Shown one piece after another: positions 49,001 through 62,200 of a DNA stretch of 64,000 nt. The notes under the pieces were generated by a model. The model made no database searches. It was not told where the DNA came from and saw nothing but the letters and a program-made list of their open reading frames with translations. The translations under genes were made by a program, and so were the position numbers. Location: contig OX438754.1 of the NCBI GenBank assembly GCA_949316235.1, positions 620,001 to 684,000 of the forward strand. The letters run 5' to 3'. Each line of letters opens with the position of its first letter. Position 1 is the first letter of the stretch. Source of the stretch: Oegoconia quadripuncta (taxonomy: Eukaryota > Arthropoda > Insecta > Lepidoptera > Autostichidae).

Positions 49001-52000
49001 TAGTAACTTAACAGAACGTCCAGAGCGACCGGTTGCAAGCGGCCTTTTTTTATACACAACGAGTTAGATCTTGACCTGAATCACAACTGATGTTACATGA
49101 AGATGAGGCCGAAGGTGGACGCGTACTGACCCGTACCCCATCCTATTTGGGGGTCTGGCTATCTTATTTCTAACAACTGGAACACAACCATGTTATTTGG
49201 CGGTAAGTGTAAGATGTGTGTATAAGATGGTGGTAGCTAGCCAGGCGGACATTTGGCATACATCCAGCAACTGCTGATAATAAATTATTTTATAGGGGCC
49301 TATTTTCTTCTCCAGATCCTAAGCTACTTCTCTGCCCAATTTAAATACGATCGATTCAATAATTTAAGCGTGAAAGCCGACAGACTTTGGCATTTACAAT
49401 AACAATATGAATTTTGTGTGATAAACATTATTTGTAAATGCAATTGTCTCAGTGCAGATCACCTATTTGAACCGCGTGCGTAGGAACGCTTGGGCAGTGG
49501 ACCCGGGAGCTCACGTTCATTTTAGACAGTTATCTGAGGGTTTAGATGCATCAACCATCGCAGGATCGGAGGGCTGATCAATACTTTGGTCAAAGAAGCA
49601 GCCTAGCTAAACAGTGAGGCATTGCGGTCAGACTTGGGGCTAGTTTTTTGTGACTATTTTTAAAACAAATCCGCGGACGACGCCACCCGATGTTCCAGTA
49701 TTCAACAGTGCCCCAAAGACTCCAGAGTCGTAATAACTTTTTAAACTGCGTTACTCCCGTATAAGGTGTGACTTCGGATGCTCGCTGCAGCCTGTGGCGG
49801 CAAAGATAATCTCGTGTCGTTCCTCCCGCTAAAGGAGTCTCTTCCTCCTGGACACGATTTGCCATGGCCAACATGGAAATCCTTAAATCGGCTTCGAACT
49901 CAGGTTGGCCGCAGCAAAGATAATCTGTGCTGGTGGGGCTTCTCCGATAGCGAGAGTGATCGATGCGAGTGCGGAGTCTCCCCACAGACAATGGATCACG
50001 TATTGTCTTGCCCCGCGTGTCCTGACAGCTGCACCTTTGACGACCTCCTTAACGCCACAGACAGTGCTGTTAGAGTGGCTAAGTTTTGGTCCAATAAAAT
50101 TTGAAATTTGCCTCGACACGAAAAGAAGAAGAATAATCCTATAGCACGGTTATCGTGTCCACCCAGTACAGCTTTGAAAAAACTCACCTAGGCCTCAGCC
50201 CGCGGCCAGTATCGCACCGCTCCACCACGAAGTGCATCCAGCATCGCGCGAACTCCACCACGGCTCGGGCCACCCTCGTGGCCCACTCGCGCTCGAGGCC
50301 GCTCACTCGTGGCTCGTTCGACCGGAGTTCAACCTGCTCGGGTTGTGGAGACTCGCCAGATAGTAGCAACTCTATACTCGATTGTGTCTGAAATGACGAG
50401 AATTCGTGTACGTTTAAAAGATGACGTAATATGAGTAGCTAGGTACCTATTCATCGATATCGAGGAAAAACTTTATGTTAACTTCTTATATTTAAATTTT
50501 TATCTGTTACAATTTTTAAATATATCACCCTTTTCTGTTTAAAAAAGAATAACAAAATTATTTGCTATTTAATTTTCTTGATTGAGTCTTCTCGTCCAAT
50601 ACATATATATGGGTGTCGTAAAAGACGACTACAGGACTTTCCATCACAAAACCATGTATAGAATGTATGCATTTAATGGCGATATTTCTGAAGATGAACT
50701 TAATCTCTATTTGGAACACTCAACTATTTGAGATATCTCTGGCCACCCCCATTTGGGATAAAGGTGGTAACATTTGTATGTATGAATTACTGTAACTCGC
50801 TAAGAAAAAGAAAGCCATGTTTATTTTGTGTGACAAATCTCTATGTTCGTTGGCAGTAAGTAGTATGCCTTCGTCGACAACGTCTACAGACGATGAAGAT
50901 ACCTCACTTACCTGACTCTCTCCAAAACTGTTGATATTTTCAAACAGTTTATCATCAAAGACATTCGTCTCCCCGTCCTCGCCAATACTCTCCGACCGCA
51001 TTAACTTCATTCGTCCAGTTTTAGGCGGGGAGTTGTGTATGGATCGCCATTGGTTGCCCAGCGCGGGCCTACTGGTCGACTCGTTGACGAATCTGTGCAG
51101 CTCCTTGTGAACCTGCAATGAGTTAGGTCTTATGTTATATAGAGTTAAGGTTGAATTTGACTACACCGGACATTACCGAAATAAGAATGTATCGGATTCA
51201 ATTGTGTAATGGCCACGCAAATTATACTTACAGTGGGAAGGATTTATAGACGAGTTTCGGATCGTTGTCAAACGTGTCTAGGGTTAGCAAATATCATATT
51301 ACCAAAGTACTGTACAATTTCACGAAGAGACAAGCGGCAGTAAGGTCGAACTGACCGATGCCCGCCCATTTAATTCCCCTGTAACCTTTTGAAACTCGAC
51401 AGTTGACTAGCAAGCTGAAAGCTTGCTTGTTCAGCCCTGTTATATATGCAACGCAGGTAGTTGTAGGTAGTAGCGGCTGCGCCCACACCCAACTTTTCTT
51501 AATAAACCAGTATGTAACTAACTCTTGTATCAGTCGATCCCTCGCGTACGCCCAACCCTGTCGGTATTTAGCACCCTCAAATTAAGTAACTTCATCGGTA
51601 CTGTCATCGATAACGTTGACCATTGAGAAACCATGAAATTCCGGAGCGACCGATGAGCCAACCAATCAGGAACGTAACTGATGACGATATCGAGGACATT
51701 GTAAAATACAACCCGTAAACTAATTTGCGGGTATACTGCCACCTGCACGAGCCCCTTCATGGCGGTGTCAGACAGAACGGTCTCCATTCATACAAAAATT
51801 ATTACACGTAACATGAGTTACGGTCAGATATAGTGAAAAGCAATTTTTAGACTTATGCATTATACGGACTAAGGGCCTCGCTGTTAAGAGGATTTAGTCC
51901 AGTGGCGCCCTTGTTGGATAAATTAAGATTCCTTTTTAAATACAGGTTAAATAAAAAAAAAATAATTGGTAATTTTAGAGAATTTAAAATTTTTTTATAA

Positions 52001-55000
52001 CTTCAAACTTCAAGCATTCATTTCAACGTAAGATACATGACATCATTTGTTGAATGTCAATATTTAAATCTGTTGAAAATAAAAATTGGGCTGAAGCTAC
52101 TACCGCCTCGAAAAGGGAAATCATCTGTGGGAAAAGAAGCGGCGAAAGAAACCCACAGGATCATTGTTCGTATAATCGTGAATTCTGGAAAATGAGACCT
52201 ACAGAGGGCGGAGTGTGAGTTTTGTTTCGACTTAACTTTACTACCGCGTTCACGTTTACGTGACGATTTGTATGGAGAAATGTGCAGCGCCTCTAGCGGA
52301 TAGTATGCAAAACGATTTTTTTCATAGGGACTTTTTTCGTAAAGGCGAACGCGATGGTAAAGTTAAAAACGAGACAAAACTTACACTTCGCACACAGATG
52401 ACTGCGACCCGAAACTTGGTCTTCCCATTGTAAGGCTAATTATAAGTATACTTAACTATGTCTGTACTTTTGAACTTTTTATGAAACAGCTGGGCATTTT
52501 TCGCGATTACAGAATTGGTCCATAGCAAAAATATGTTTAGTATGATCTAAACCACTCCTTAAATTTTAGTAGTTTAAAATCACACGCATAACAGAATATG
52601 TTAAATTAAGAAATCATTTTCTGGTTGATATACTCTTACGTCTTCATGAATTTAACAGTTCAGCGAACTAGGTTCCTCTGATTTAACATTCTCTGTTAGT
52701 ATAGTGACCATGGGCGATAGGCTATCCAAGCGCCGACCAACGCGGCTCGGTGAAACTTAATTTCAGAGTCACGCTTACAGCCGCGAGTGGCAATCGACGC
52801 GGTCGCAGGTGCGCATGGAGGTGCTCTACTTCTTCTTATTTTTGAGGATGGCAACCAGTCAACTTCACTGTCGAGGGACATTACTGCCAGTTTCGAGTGA
52901 AAAATTTTATTTCTCTTATTTCTTCAGTTTATAAGTCAGTCTCAGTCAAAACAAGTAATTCGTCGTATACTTGGCGTATACAGAGTCTAGTCATAGTCAA
53001 GTCATTCTTCAGTAAAGTGGCAGAATGCTTTACAAAAGATTTCGGCGGCTTCTTGTGGGAACCCGAAAGCTTAGTTACGCACTTTAATTTACACTTCCCT
53101 TCACTTGTACACCATCACTAAGGTTTGCTGCACAATATTCTGCCATTATTAAGCTTCAAAAGTCAGATTGCACAAATTATAAGAATTATAAAGAAAAATG
53201 CAACTTCACTCGCCGAGATCCCGCCAAAAAGCCTGTATTTTTCTTTTGAATGTTCATCCATATATTCTTTTAACCGATTAGATAGGATTTACCTCCCGAG
53301 TGGTCCCACAGAAGAGAATGGAACTGAAGTCGGTTGTTTTGCTAAAATTGGCGGTTCTATTATTTTTGCTCTGTGGTTTGGACCGCGCTAACTTCACACG
53401 TAGTAGTAGTGACCGGCACCATCCCGCACTGCTGTAAGCGTGCCTCTGAAACTTGTGTAATACTATAATCAAAATACCAATGTATACCATCTGAATTGCA
53501 CAAGCACTTACAAATATAAAATATACTAAGTATTTTTAGTACACAGGATGAAATAAAACATACAAAAATCACAAGACATAATGAAAAACAAATGATACCA
53601 ATGAGGCACCTAGTTATTAAAGAAAACACACAAAACAAAATGAAACCAAAACACACAACCGTTAGTATCGTGGGTCACCAATAACCAAAGCCTGAAAACA
53701 AAAATAGCAGATATAACACGATTCAGCTTCTGATAGTATTTTGGAAGCTTATTACGACCGATTTGAGGGAAATGAGAGGTAAATCATAGGCGTAGTTGAT
53801 TATGGATCATAACTTCTCCTAACGAGAGGTAAATGAGGTCCAGCCACAGATGTATAAATAGTAGTAGACCGATCATAGAATTATACTCATAATTCTTTAT
53901 TTCCATAAACTTCAATTAGAGCACTTGGACACGTCAACATACAAAAATAGTACAATTGATGACAATTATATAAGATACCTATTTAAAAATAAACGAAGTA
54001 AAGGGGCATTGTCAATTATCTCATAAGCTAAGCTACTGTCGAAAGGCATTGTCAAGTAAATACAATAAAATAATCGAATAACATAATAAATAGCTGCTGT
54101 ATAGAGGCATTGTCAAACTTATGTATTAATAATTAAATAAAAAAAATAAGAATAAAAGCTTATTAAATTTAAATAGCGTAGGCTGTTTCCATACAAAAGA
54201 ATTAGCTACGTTTGACATATGAGAAAATGTCTAAAAATGTATTGTAATTGTGTAACTTATCAGACTACGAATTATCAATACCTTATCGAATATCTGTATA
54301 TTTTGTTTAAAAACATGGAATATACCGATAACTTTTGACTACCTATGGCAATACCTTCTATTTCATTTACCTAATATCCTTTTCCTTACGGTAAAAAACT
54401 CAAAATATGGGGTTATATTTTTTAACTGATTATATCTAATTATGGAATGATAAACACTGTACAAGCGGAAACATAACAGTAGCTGATTTGCAAGAAACCT
54501 CTATTTTTATTGTATTTTCTCTGGCCACATTGATTACAAAATATATGACATAATTGGAGTGTATCGGCTTTTTGGTACAAAATATAACTGTGTATATAAA
54601 ACTACCCTAATTGTCACAAGCCGCATAGAGTACATCGACTTCTGCATAAACATAATAATGAATAGTCTACTACTATTTATAGATCTGCGGGTCCAGCAGT
54701 GAGGACATGTAAGGCTGGTGATGTGTATAAAGACACGACGTATTGAATAAAAGGATTTTCATACAAATTTTAAAAGTCAAATTTGAATCGCAAACACTGC
54801 TTATGTATATTATATTTTGAGAGAATCGGTCTTATCTTCTCCCAGGTATTGAACTTACAAGTTTTGTATGGAAAACCGTGAAGAAGAAACCTATGTGGTA
54901 ATGTGTGAAATAAATAAATATGTCCAAACAGATAAAATCAAAGAAATATATAGATATATAGATAGATAAAGCATTTATTTACGCCACTGCGTTCACACAA

Positions 55001-58000
55001 CTACACAATTTTTTAATTACAAAGAAATATACATACAAATAAAAGTAAAGAACAGAAAATACAAAGAGCGAGTGTGTGCCGCAGTAGCACAAATGGGTTA
55101 TAACTCAGTGTACATCACTCAAAGAGCGAAACACTGGTTTTCAGTTACAACCCCTACAAGTACGAGTGCATAAAAGTACGCGCATGTTCCCGTCTGCGTG
55201 TACATTTGTGGTCAATCAAATATATATCCGTGACATCAGCCCATAACTGCTGGACAATACAATACTTACTTCCCAATATTATGATTGACAAAATAAAATT
55301 ATCACAAAAATACCCCGTTCTTATATGAAAACGACTTATCTAATGTACGGAGTAAAGGCGTGCGCTGCGTTGAGTAGGAGTCTTCTTTGCACAAACTTCA
55401 AATTTCAAGCATTTATATCAACGTAAAATACATGATATAATTTGGTGAATGTCAATTTAAATCTACTGGAAATAAAAGGCTTTATTGCAGTTATCTGTTA
55501 GTCAGTATGTCCAAGCTACTACCGCTTCGGAAATGGAATTCATCTGTAGTAAAAAGCGACGAAAGAAACCCACAAGATCATTGTTGTCCTTTTGTTTTTA
55601 ATAAAAAGTATACACAGTGTTACGAGTGAATTTTCATTCTGTGTGCGAAGTGTGAGATTTGTCTCGTTTTTAACTTTACCATCGTGTTCGCGTTTACGTA
55701 AAAAGTCCCTATGAAAAAAATCGCTTTGCAAACTACCCGCTAGAGGCGCTGCACATTTCTCTCATATAAATCGTCACGTAAACGTGAACGCGGTAGTAAA
55801 GTTAAGTCGAAACAAAACTCACACTCCGCCCTCAGAAGAGTGCAAATTACTCGCGACCATGTGCAATATCTACGCGGCGGGCGTGCACGTCCCGCTCCAT
55901 GCAGCGGACGCCCTAAGTTTTAGGACCTTTCCAAGAAGGAGCACAGACTTCGATCGATCTAATAACGAGTAACTTAAAGGTTAAATAACATTCCTTCAAA
56001 CAAATCATTTGCCATGAAAGTGTCCATTTTGTGCTCGTCTAGTATATCAAATTATTCTGAATAAATGATTAATTTGATTGGTTGTACAAATCGATGGGAG
56101 TATCATAATTCAATATAAATCAACGTTAAAAACCAGTAGTGGTTGTATACCTTTCTGTTATACATTGTTTTAATTTCAAGAGAAATCGCTTTCATAGAGC
56201 AAAGTATAAATAATAAAGAGGTCTTAATTCGTCCAGCGCCCCATTAGATAAATTAAGACCTTAACCGCCTCCGTGGCTCAATGTGAACAACATTGGGTTT
56301 ACGATTCGGAGGTCGCGGGTTCGATCCCCAGCGGGGTACATATTTAGTACTCGGTTTGGTTGGCGGTAGGCATATTAAATGTCTATTAAATATGCATATA
56401 ATCTATGTTAAATGTTCTTTGTATTTTATTTTTGTGTGCAATAAAGAATTTAATACAATAAAGAATTTAAAACAAGAAAATAATAATAATAATAAATGTC
56501 CGTCTGGCTAGCTACCACCATCTTATCTAAATCTGCCGCCAAACAATAAGATAGCCAGTCCCCCAAATAAGATTGGGTTTCCGGGTCAGTACGCTACCAC
56601 CTTCGACCTCATCTTCCCTTAACATCAGGTGTGATTGAAGTCAAGTGCCAACCCGTTGTGCATAAAAAAAAGATTTCTTTTAAATAGAGCCTAAATCAAA
56701 AATATTGCTTATTTTTCTCGAAAATAACCGTAATTAAATACATCTTAATTTATCCAATGAGGGCGCCACTGATTTTTACAAATAAGCCTATATAATAGAT
56801 ACAAAAGTCCTCCATATCAATAGGTACCGAATTTTTAAGACCAAAGGGAGCCCATTAAAGCAAGCAATCTTTAAATGACTACCACATAAGCAATAATGCA
56901 CACCAGTCTGATCACTGACCAGATACGCTATAACAGGGGGGTTAAACGACTAATGAATTATGTGATATAAACCCCATTATTTCAACACTAAGCCCACTAG
57001 GTACTAGGGTCGCATAAGCAAGCGCACACTGGTCGTAGGGTCGGCGCCATACTTATTGACAAAGTGTTGCCTCAAGTAAATAATATTAGGTCCTTACCTA
57101 TGAAATTGGCGTTTTGTATGAAGAATTTCATTAAGACTGTTTTCTCCATACAAACATTTTTGATTTTTTTTTTGGGAACGGCAAATCCAAATTTAGCTAA
57201 ACTTTGTGTGTATTTTCGTATGTGTGTGGACTTAACATTAAGTTAAGTATAGGCAGCGTTAATTTATAAAAGTAACCGCTTTACAAATGTTTCAGCGAAT
57301 CTAAGAAATGATTATGGGAAGCACATGAAAAGAGCTCTGTTCAAATTTTTTTTATTATGTGATTTAGCCCAGATATTAAAAAATATTTCATGTGAAACCT
57401 TGAAATAATATTCCATTTTCCAAATAAAAAACAAATTTGGATATAGCTTTGAACATCGCAGGAATTGGTACATAAGATTAACGAAGAAAAAAACTCCAAT
57501 TTCATAGGTAAAGACCCAATATATATATATATATATATATAAACAAGGCCTTAACAGGGAAAACCAGAAGTTGATTTAGACTGATGTTTTGAAGTACTGC
57601 AAATAATTTTGTATTGCTCAGACTATCAACAATCATTAAAACGGATCACGATGGCCACCGAAAATCGTTTTAACAATTGTAGGTTAGCAGAGCAAACTGT
57701 GCAATACTTTAAAATATCGGCCTCTTAAGCTCGTATTACAGAATGTTACTCAAGCAGAGATCTCCGCTTGAGGACAGTTAAAAAGGGACAGCTTTACGTA
57801 TCTTGTATAGCGGCATCAACGGGCCTAATCAATACGGGCCTAAATCAACTACAGCTTGACATTCTTGGATTTCCCTGTTAAGGCTGTATTTATGATATAT
57901 AATAATTATTTATTTGAGTGGCATCACAGTCGACTGTCATTTCATGGGGTAACCCCTTAAATGATTAATGAGAGCATACTGCCTATTCCAGATTGCGTAT

Positions 58001-59250
58001 CAGTGGATGATATAGCTTGAATAGGCAGCATGGTAAAACTACAATAGCTGCATAGATAATAATAATAATAAATATTTCGGACACTTACACCAATCATCTA
58101 GTCCCAAACTAAGCTTGTGCTATGGATACTAGATAACGGATAAACATACATAAATATTTATATAAACATCCATGACTCAGGAATAAATGTTCATATTCAT
58201 CACACAAACATTTACCCGTCGCGGGATTCGAACCCGCAACCGTTGGTTTCGCTGACAGGGTCACTATCCACTACACCAATCGGTCGTCACATATAGATGA
58301 TCAAATATATCTTAATATATAAGGAGAATTAAGATTAAAGATAAACCATAGTAACTCGTTTTCATACTTAAAACTCACTCAATGTAATTATGTTTAATAA
58401 TATTGACAATGGTTTCGATTCGGATGTACACCAACTAAACTAAATTAAACTAAAACCAGTTTTAAAGTAGTACTGTCTCGTTCTCGCTGGAACTGTACGA
58501 TGCGACGGCACCACTCCAAAACTAGTTTTAGTTTAGTTGGTGTACATCCGAATCGACACCAGTGTAAGACTAATACAAATAAAGCTGATTAATATAAATT
58601 ATAATGGACCAAATCCAAAAAATTACGAAGTATTCAGTTTAACTACGCTCTCGGCCTTCATGCTTGGTCATCATTGCAGCACTTCGGTCTCGTTCTTTAC
58701 TCCAGCTTGTCCATCAAGGGCTGCAATGCTGATCGCGCTGTGATAATCTGGAACTGTGCTCCGCTGAGCTTTCAGCGATCAACAGTGATGTCAGCAACGC
58801 AGTTAAATATCTTTGCACATACACACAACGCCATCTAGTTCCACCCTAAGCAACTAGGCTTGTATTATGGATACCAAATGGTTGATAAACGACACAATTA
58901 AATTTTTTTCTGTAAATAAATACATATATAAATGTTAAACATCCATAACTCGGGAACATATCATACAAACACGACCTGTTTGGTGTAGTGGTTAAAAATT
59001 CTGACTGCTATACCAAAAGGTCGCGGGTTCGAAGCCCGTTACGGGCATAAGTTTGTATGATGAATACAGACATGTGTTCCCGAGTTATGGTAGTTTTTCA
59101 TTTATTTGCAAAAAAAAATGTATTTGTGTAGTTTATCAACCATCTGGTATCCATAATACAAGCCTAGTTGCTTAGTGTGGAACTAGATGGCGCTGTGTGT
59201 ATGTGCAAAGATATTTATTATTAAGTATTATTATAATATAATATAATTCT

Positions 59251-59287
<37 letters not shown>

Positions 59288-62200
59288 TGTCCCTAACGGG
59301 ATTCGAACCCGCGACCTTTTGGAATAGCTCTCAGAGTTTCTAATCACTACACCAAACAGGTCGACACACTATTATACGTTATACTATTAAATTTCAATTA
59401 ATTTCATTCACGGCAACCAGATCCAACCAATTTTATCTTTTATTACAAAAAATACAGAAAATATCGTAATTTCTTTTACATTTGGTCCATTATGGTTAAT
59501 AAACATAGTTACTACCGTTTACACTTTAATGACATTGAAATATAATAATTATATACGTTTTGCAGATTACAGCAAATTATGGCGCCGACAAATCGATAAC
59601 GACTCGGAACTCTGTCACAAAAATGCCCCGTTATATTTGACACTAAGCTCACAAAATGGCGCACACTAGTCAGTTGCCCGTGGGGCGTACCAGTGGGTTG
59701 CAGGAGTCATGCACGAGCATGGTTTCGGGCCGCTTGCGCCGATAGTCGGGCCGCGGCCTCATTGGCTGGAGCGAGGCCGGCCGCCGGCGGAGACACTTCT
59801 CGTCTAACAGTTTGAACGGCGCCTGAGCGAAATTGTAAAGCTCTCTGTGCAGCTGCGAACAACGTGCGATAGTGTTGGGGGTTTGTTCTATCGTTTCCCG
59901 TTAAGAGTATGATGCTATCATTTTAAATATACCAACAAATGGATCCAGGTTTAGGCCAAGAATGGACTTACGTTTATGCTGGCTTGAACAATAAAAAAGA
60001 ACTCGATGTCTGTGTATATTAACCATCATATTTATAGAGGTCCATCATCATCATCAGCCCGTAAACATCCCACTGCAGGGATATAGGCCTTCCCTCGTAT
60101 AATGAGCGAGTATGGGCCATAGTCAAACCACACTGGCCCAATGCGGGTGGAGGACTTATAGAGGTTAGTTTTAGGATACTCTGAGGATACCTTTCTTTAG
60201 ACGACCCCGATTTGATCATAGTACTTTCGTCCTAATTTTTAACACACTTTATTATTGGAAGTCAATTTTAACCTACTTCTAATTGTTGTATCGAAATAAA
60301 ACTTGGTATATATACAGGGTGTCCCTGGAAGTATGGATCAAATCGAACAGGGGCATGGGGAAGGTCATTCCCAAACTTTTTAACCCTATGAATGTCGGTG
60401 CCATTTTTGACGGTTCAAAAGTTATGATCAATTTTTTACATTTTCATATTATCGAATAGTGCTTATACAAAAAAATTTTTAAAAGAAAACTAGCAAAGCT
60501 ATCAGCTTAATTTTTTAATTAAAAATAATTAATTAATTTTTTTTTCTTATTTTTTTTTTTTTTTTTTTTTAATTTTTTTTTTTCAGCTTAAGTTTGGGAA
60601 TGACCTTCCCCATGCCCCTGTTCGATTTGATCCATACTTCCAGGGACACCCTGTATATGAGGTCTAACAAAATTAACTCGACTAACGTTGCAGAGGGCAT
60701 ACCATAGGTACATCCTATACATATATAGGATGTACCTATTACGAAAAAAATAAAAAATTAAAGTTAACAGTATCTTTGAAGACGCCGAAAGGCGACCACT
60801 CACCGCTCGCCGCCGGCGCTTGCCCTGGCCCTGGCGGCGCCGCGACTTGCTGTGATTGGTTGCGCCCTGTGCCACATGTGCATCAAGTGCGTCTTCCATA
60901 TCAATGATACGTTGCCTGTTTTTCTCATTCATAAAACAAGATACAATCGAAATGAAGTAAAGTCTGTTAATTTGTATTTTCATTTGCACTTACATTTAAT
61001 TTTTTTACTCGGGTAAAATTTTTTAAGGCTAGCTTTTTTAATGAATATATTAAATTATTGTCATGTACGTGAAATTGACAACGTTTCTCGAGTTAATTTT
61101 GTTAGACCTTATATAGTTCGGATGACAATACTATAATTTGGTATCTTGAAGCTGATCTGATGATGGAGCCAGGAGGTGGTTGGTGGGACACTTCAGTGGC
61201 TACTAGTAAACCTCTCGAGTTTGGGCTCATTTGATGCGTTTTGACGAGCCGAATATATTGAACAAAGCATTTTTTTTAGTTTCTTTAAACGACTATTACC
61301 TTCCTGACATACAATATTCCATTTTGCCAATGTCTCTCTGATTCCAAAACCCACTATATTTTGTGGTTTTCTGTTTTTAATATTCGCATGCCATTGTGAT
61401 TGTAATTCCATGGTGACATTGACTGAATACTCTCTATTTTGTATATTACAAGATCTTCTAATTATTGCAAATAAAGATTAATAATAACTTGTACATTTTT
61501 AGAATCCCCATGATGAGCCTTCTCACATTATACCCAATACATTTTATTTTATTTTGACAAAGTTGTTTACTTTTTGTGACGTAAACCTATGACACTTGGC
61601 ATGTCACAAGGAATCTAATGTTATCTCATTAGTTAAAATCCGTCCAGCCGTTTGGGAATACAGAATACCACACACATATATAAATACACGCGAAAAGCAT
61701 GAGGGATTATGCTGTTCAGTCAGGTACAACATCAAATTTGAGGCATGGAAACTAACGATACGTAACAACTACCTTTCGCTTAGTACCGATAAATATACGA
61801 TTCAGTCGTGCAACTCTATTAGGGTGCCAAAGTAAAATGAACTTTATTGCGATGAAGTTGGTGTTCATTGACCATTTCCATTCTGCCTATACTTGTACCT
61901 ACTAAATGTTTTTACATACATTCATACAACCGACAGGAAACGATAGATACAAACAAAGAGCATGCTTAGGGTGCAGGGGAACTATCTAAATTCAATGGTA
62001 TCGAATTCGACAACTAACGATGAAATGCATTACCATTGAAATTGGACAATAAGGGTTGAACCCTTACCTTGCAGGTCCGCCTTGTGATACAAGCTGAAAG
62101 AAATACATAGTTAGTGCTAGTGTGAGATGGCATGCGATTTAGTGCTGTGTGTATGTGTGTGTGCATAAATCGACAAGTAACAAGTGTAAAGGTGAATATT

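Larger units (their letters stand above)
51113..59690. other. Large Mekk1 intron
   Basis: 8.6-kb intron between exons 59691 and 50912 holding two family D repeats, two MITEs, a family C SINE, two further MITE families and SINE clusters. 53900-54140 repeats GGCATTGTCAA three times. 52696-53400 is less repetitive and holds a possible alternative first exon. Confidence 0.6.

Noticed and set aside
49778..50104. 108-codon frame as a host gene
   Set aside because: The [13 protein letters not shown] end and the matching tail at 17.6 kb show it is the broken end of a LINE.
60588..60989. 133-codon - strand frame as a gene
   Set aside because: Only 60923-60804 is a Mekk1 exon; the rest is intron and MITE arm.
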